In this document: piece by piece, positions 5,853-7,437 of the stretch
Numbering within the stretch: position 1 is the first letter of the stretch
How the letters are laid out: each line of letters begins with the position of its first letter
Assembly: GCA_030152425.1 (NCBI GenBank)
Contig: JASLJP010000089.1
Span: 1-7,437 of the forward strand
Source: Aquirhabdus sp.
GTDB lineage: Bacteria > Pseudomonadota > Gammaproteobacteria > Pseudomonadales > Moraxellaceae
DNA length: 7,437 nt
Direction of reading: 5' to 3'
Program-made: the position numbers and the translations under genes
The notes under the pieces: generated by a model
The model's database searches: none
Told to the model about the DNA's origin: nothing
The model's input: only the letters and a program-made list of their open reading frames with translations

Positions 5853-6848
5853 TTACTCATCGTTCAGTGCGCATTCAAAGCTGGTTGGATCTTGTTGGCA
5901 ACGTACTTTTTTCAGCAGTGCCATCATTTTCTTGTTGTAGATCCCTTGCTTGGTCAGATCGATACGCGCTTCACGCATCAGTTTGACGTAACCAACTTTG
6001 TCGTTGGCTGCAATGTCCATCCAGAAATGTGGCTCAATGGCTTTTTCAGTTTTGTTGATCAGCGCCATTTCACGATCGATCTGGCTTGCGATGTAGGTAC
6101 GGCTCTTCTGACCGAAATCTTTCGGGAATTTCTCAGGACGGATGACGATGTCGCCGGTCACTTGAACCACTGGGAAGCGGATCACCGCACCTTTGGTGCC
6201 CAAGCCTTTGTACAGCTCGAGTGGCTTGAAGCCCATGGCTGGCATGCCGATGATATCGACCTGACCGTTGTTGAATTTACCGCCGACTGTCAGCAAGTCA
6301 ACCGATACGGGTTGTGCGCCGACTTTTTGAACCACGATGGCTTGCGCTTTATCGTAGTCCAATACACCGAAGCGTTTACCCGCAGCTTTCGACAGGGTAT
6401 TGATCGCACGGTCGTTCACCATGATGTAGGCTGAACCCAGGGTGGTCACACCCGCGATTTCGTAGCCGTTGCTGAGCATGTCCGGTGCCAGTTTCGGATT
6501 GGCCATCAGGCTGATCACGAGTTTAGCGGCGTTGTTGCTTGGCAGACCGCCAATCGCATCGATCGAACCAACAAAGCTGTTGAATTGACGTGCACGGATA
6601 CCAGTGAGGGCAACACCATCACATTGACCTGCTTTGAAATCTTCAGAGGCAACGCGTTCGTCGGTGTAGGGTTTCAGGGTAATGTCCGCACCCCATTGCT
6701 TGGCAGCAACAGAATAGTCTTTCATCATCGCGTAGCTGTCACCTTGTGCACCGAGCAAGTCGAATACGCAAAGTTTTTGGCCAGCTTGGGCGGAGGTAGC
6801 AAGTGCAATGGTCGTTGCGGCGAGCGCAATTTTGGTTTTGATATTCAT
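5853..6848 (-). CDS. Secreted AdeT-like putative solute-binding protein (paralog 2)
   Basis: A 331-residue protein with a Sec signal peptide (MNIKTKIALAATTIALATSAQA, AQA cleavage after residue 22), predicted periplasmic with no further membrane segment. It aligns over its whole length with the gene at 4558-5577, about half identical by eye. Near-identical blocks are YIMVNDRAINTLSKAAGK (141-158), VLDYDKAQ (162-169), VGAQPVSVDLLTVGGKFNNG (176-195), FKPLELYKG (207-215) and KGAVIRFPVVQVT (219-231). The four cysteines (27, 76, 317, 326) are conserved, as is the acidic C-terminal DE. An AAGG eight bases before the ATG at 6848 supports the start. The family is widely named AdeT after Acinetobacter, with an efflux role proposed; nothing here is an RND pump or an adaptor subunit. 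A solute-capture role is inference. It has its own terminator and a long leader, and lies divergent from the ABC-F gene. Confidence 0.86.
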   Translation of the reverse strand: MNIKTKIALAATTIALATSAQAGQKLCVFDLLGAQGDSYAMMKDYSVAAKQWGADITLKPYTDERVASEDFKAGQCDGVALTGIRARQFNSFVGSIDAIGGLPSNNAAKLVISLMANPKLAPDMLSNGYEIAGVTTLGSAYIMVNDRAINTLSKAAGKRFGVLDYDKAQAIVVQKVGAQPVSVDLLTVGGKFNNGQVDIIGMPAMGFKPLELYKGLGTKGAVIRFPVVQVTGDIVIRPEKFPKDFGQKSRTYIASQIDREMALINKTEKAIEPHFWMDIAANDKVGYVKLMREARIDLTKQGIYNKKMMALLKKVRCQQDPTSFECALNDE

Positions 6849-6959
6849 CTCATATCCCTTTGTTGTTTACGGACGTGTTCCGTTCTTTGACACCACGTCG
6901 CCTATTCTGCCTATATGAGTTTTTTTTTCAAGCTCTAAAATGATGTATTTGTTTATCCT

Positions 6960-6989
6960 TTTATACGATAAGTCCGGATTCTGGCTAAA
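6960..6989 (-). promoter_or_regulatory. Candidate promoter of AdeT-like paralog 2
   Basis: On the minus strand, TTTAGC (6984-6989) and TATAAA (6960-6965) are 18 bases apart. The -10 matches consensus in five of six positions; the -35 in three. An A-rich tract just upstream could act as an UP element. The leader would be about 105 bases. TTGAAA near 6930 is a better -35 but lacks a good -10. Confidence 0.35.
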
Positions 6990-7109
6990 GCGTTGATAAT
7001 TTTTTTATATGTGGAATCAAATGCCTAAAAACCCCCTACTTCACGGTACGCTCAGGCTTACGCGGCATGTAGTGCCCGGCATTACCTAGATTTACATAAC
7101 GATGTTTGC

Positions 7110-7138
7110 TGGTCATTGCACAGGCAACAACCTACAAT
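7110..7138 (+). promoter_or_regulatory. Candidate promoter of the ABC-F gene
   Basis: TGGTCA (7110-7115) and TACAAT (7133-7138) are 17 bases apart; matches are four and five of six. Transcription would begin near 7145, leaving a leader of about 45 bases before the ATG at 7191. Confidence 0.5.
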
Positions 7139-7190
7139 ACACCGCTATAGAATCCCCCTCCTTTTTTGCCCGCATTGATTAGGCTTTCCC

Positions 7191-7437
7191 ATGATTCAGC
7201 TTCAAGATTTCGCGTTACGCCGTGGTGGCCGCTTACTGTTTGAAAAAGCCACCTTTCAGATCCATCCCGGTTGGAAGGTCGGACTTACTGGCGTAAATGG
7301 TGCTGGCAAGTCGACTTTATTCGCCGCGTTTATGGGTGAGATGACGGCCGACGTCGGCAGCCTGACGCGTCCTGCGACGTGGACAGTTGCCCATATGGCT
7401 CAGGAAGTCGAAAGCCAAGAAACCGCCGCCATCGACT
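7191..7437 (+). CDS. yheS: ABC-F family ATPase, YheS-like (N-terminus only)
   Basis: The first 82 residues are present and the gene runs off the window. ABC-F proteins carry two ATPase domains and no membrane part; they bind the ribosome E site and help stalled or slow translation. Here the first ATPase domain begins at residue 1, with the Walker A GVNGAGKST at 34-42 and the Q-loop glutamine at 71 in AHMAQE. The opening resembles E. coli YheS (IRRG.R.L...A...I.PG.KVGL.G.NG.GKSTL). The following TRPATWTVAHMAQE also fits YheS better than Uup or EttA, but the subfamily cannot be settled from the N-terminus. The ATG at 7191 is preceded by a weak AGG at 7181-7183. It is divergent from the AdeT-like pair. 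Confidence 0.85.
   Translation, partial: MIQLQDFALRRGGRLLFEKATFQIHPGWKVGLTGVNGAGKSTLFAAFMGEMTADVGSLTRPATWTVAHMAQEVESQETAAID

Larger units (their letters stand above)
6849..7190. promoter_or_regulatory. 342-bp gene-free divergent regulatory region
   Basis: No credible open reading frame occurs here. It contains candidate promoters facing both ways, AT-rich tracts (nine T at 6921-6929, seven T near 7010), an imperfect inverted repeat ACGGA-N5-TCCGT (6869-6883) in the paralog 2 leader, and a 17-bp near-palindrome at 7069-7085 upstream of the plus-strand promoter. No terminator or tRNA is seen. Confidence 0.6.

Noticed and set aside
5656..5853. Small minus-strand frame of 65 codons between the paralogs
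   Set aside because: It runs straight through the 14-bp terminator and has no ribosome site or family resemblance, so it is spurious.
4558..6848. Calling the pair components of an RND multidrug efflux pump
   Set aside because: RND pumps are about 1000 residues with 12 membrane helices, and adaptor or channel subunits have other motifs. Here only a signal peptide and a soluble domain are visible.
1..7437. CRISPR array, tRNA, rRNA, insertion sequence or prophage remnant
   Set aside because: No regularly spaced repeats, no tRNA-like cloverleaf, no transposase-like frame, and no abrupt compositional shift was seen on either strand.

Overview
The window reads as an ordinary chromosomal stretch of a gammaproteobacterium. 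The closest feel is Pseudomonadales and probably a Moraxellaceae relative: it has a long-type TyrS, anmK facing erpA, and a tandem pair of AdeT-like periplasmic proteins of the sort familiar from Acinetobacter. Base composition looks moderate (about 50-55 % GC by eye) and even. No tRNA, rRNA, CRISPR array, insertion sequence or phage gene is visible. The organism assignment is inference from gene content only.

Layout. Positions 1-135 (+) hold the last codons of a thioesterase-like gene whose stop overlaps that of the convergent gene. Positions 132-2578 (-) are a two-gene unit: tyrS (tyrosyl-tRNA synthetase) followed, with a TGATG stop/start overlap, by a Methyltransf_32-type SAM methyltransferase. 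A 152-bp divergent spacer separates tyrS from anmK (2731-3885, +; anhydro-MurNAc kinase, cell-wall recycling). anmK converges on erpA (3948-4283, -; A-type Fe-S carrier) through a bidirectional intrinsic terminator at 3904-3931.

Positions 4284-6848 are the most interesting part. Two tandem paralogous genes on the minus strand (4558-5577 and 5853-6848) encode secreted proteins of about 310 mature residues. They look like solute-binding proteins and belong to the family usually labelled AdeT. Each gene has its own Shine-Dalgarno, candidate promoter, stop-proximal hairpin and intrinsic terminator, so they look like separate transcription units and not an operon. They share four cysteines, including a C-terminal CX8C. 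No permease or pump gene is present to explain the usual efflux label.

Positions 6849-7190 are a gene-free divergent promoter region. From 7191 to the window end runs the N-terminus of an ABC-F ATPase, most like YheS.

The genes are mainly unrelated housekeeping functions (translation, cell-wall recycling, Fe-S assembly, ribosome-associated ATPase). I see no clear new multi-gene system. The best candidate for under-described biology is the AdeT-like pair, followed by the tyrS-methyltransferase coupling.
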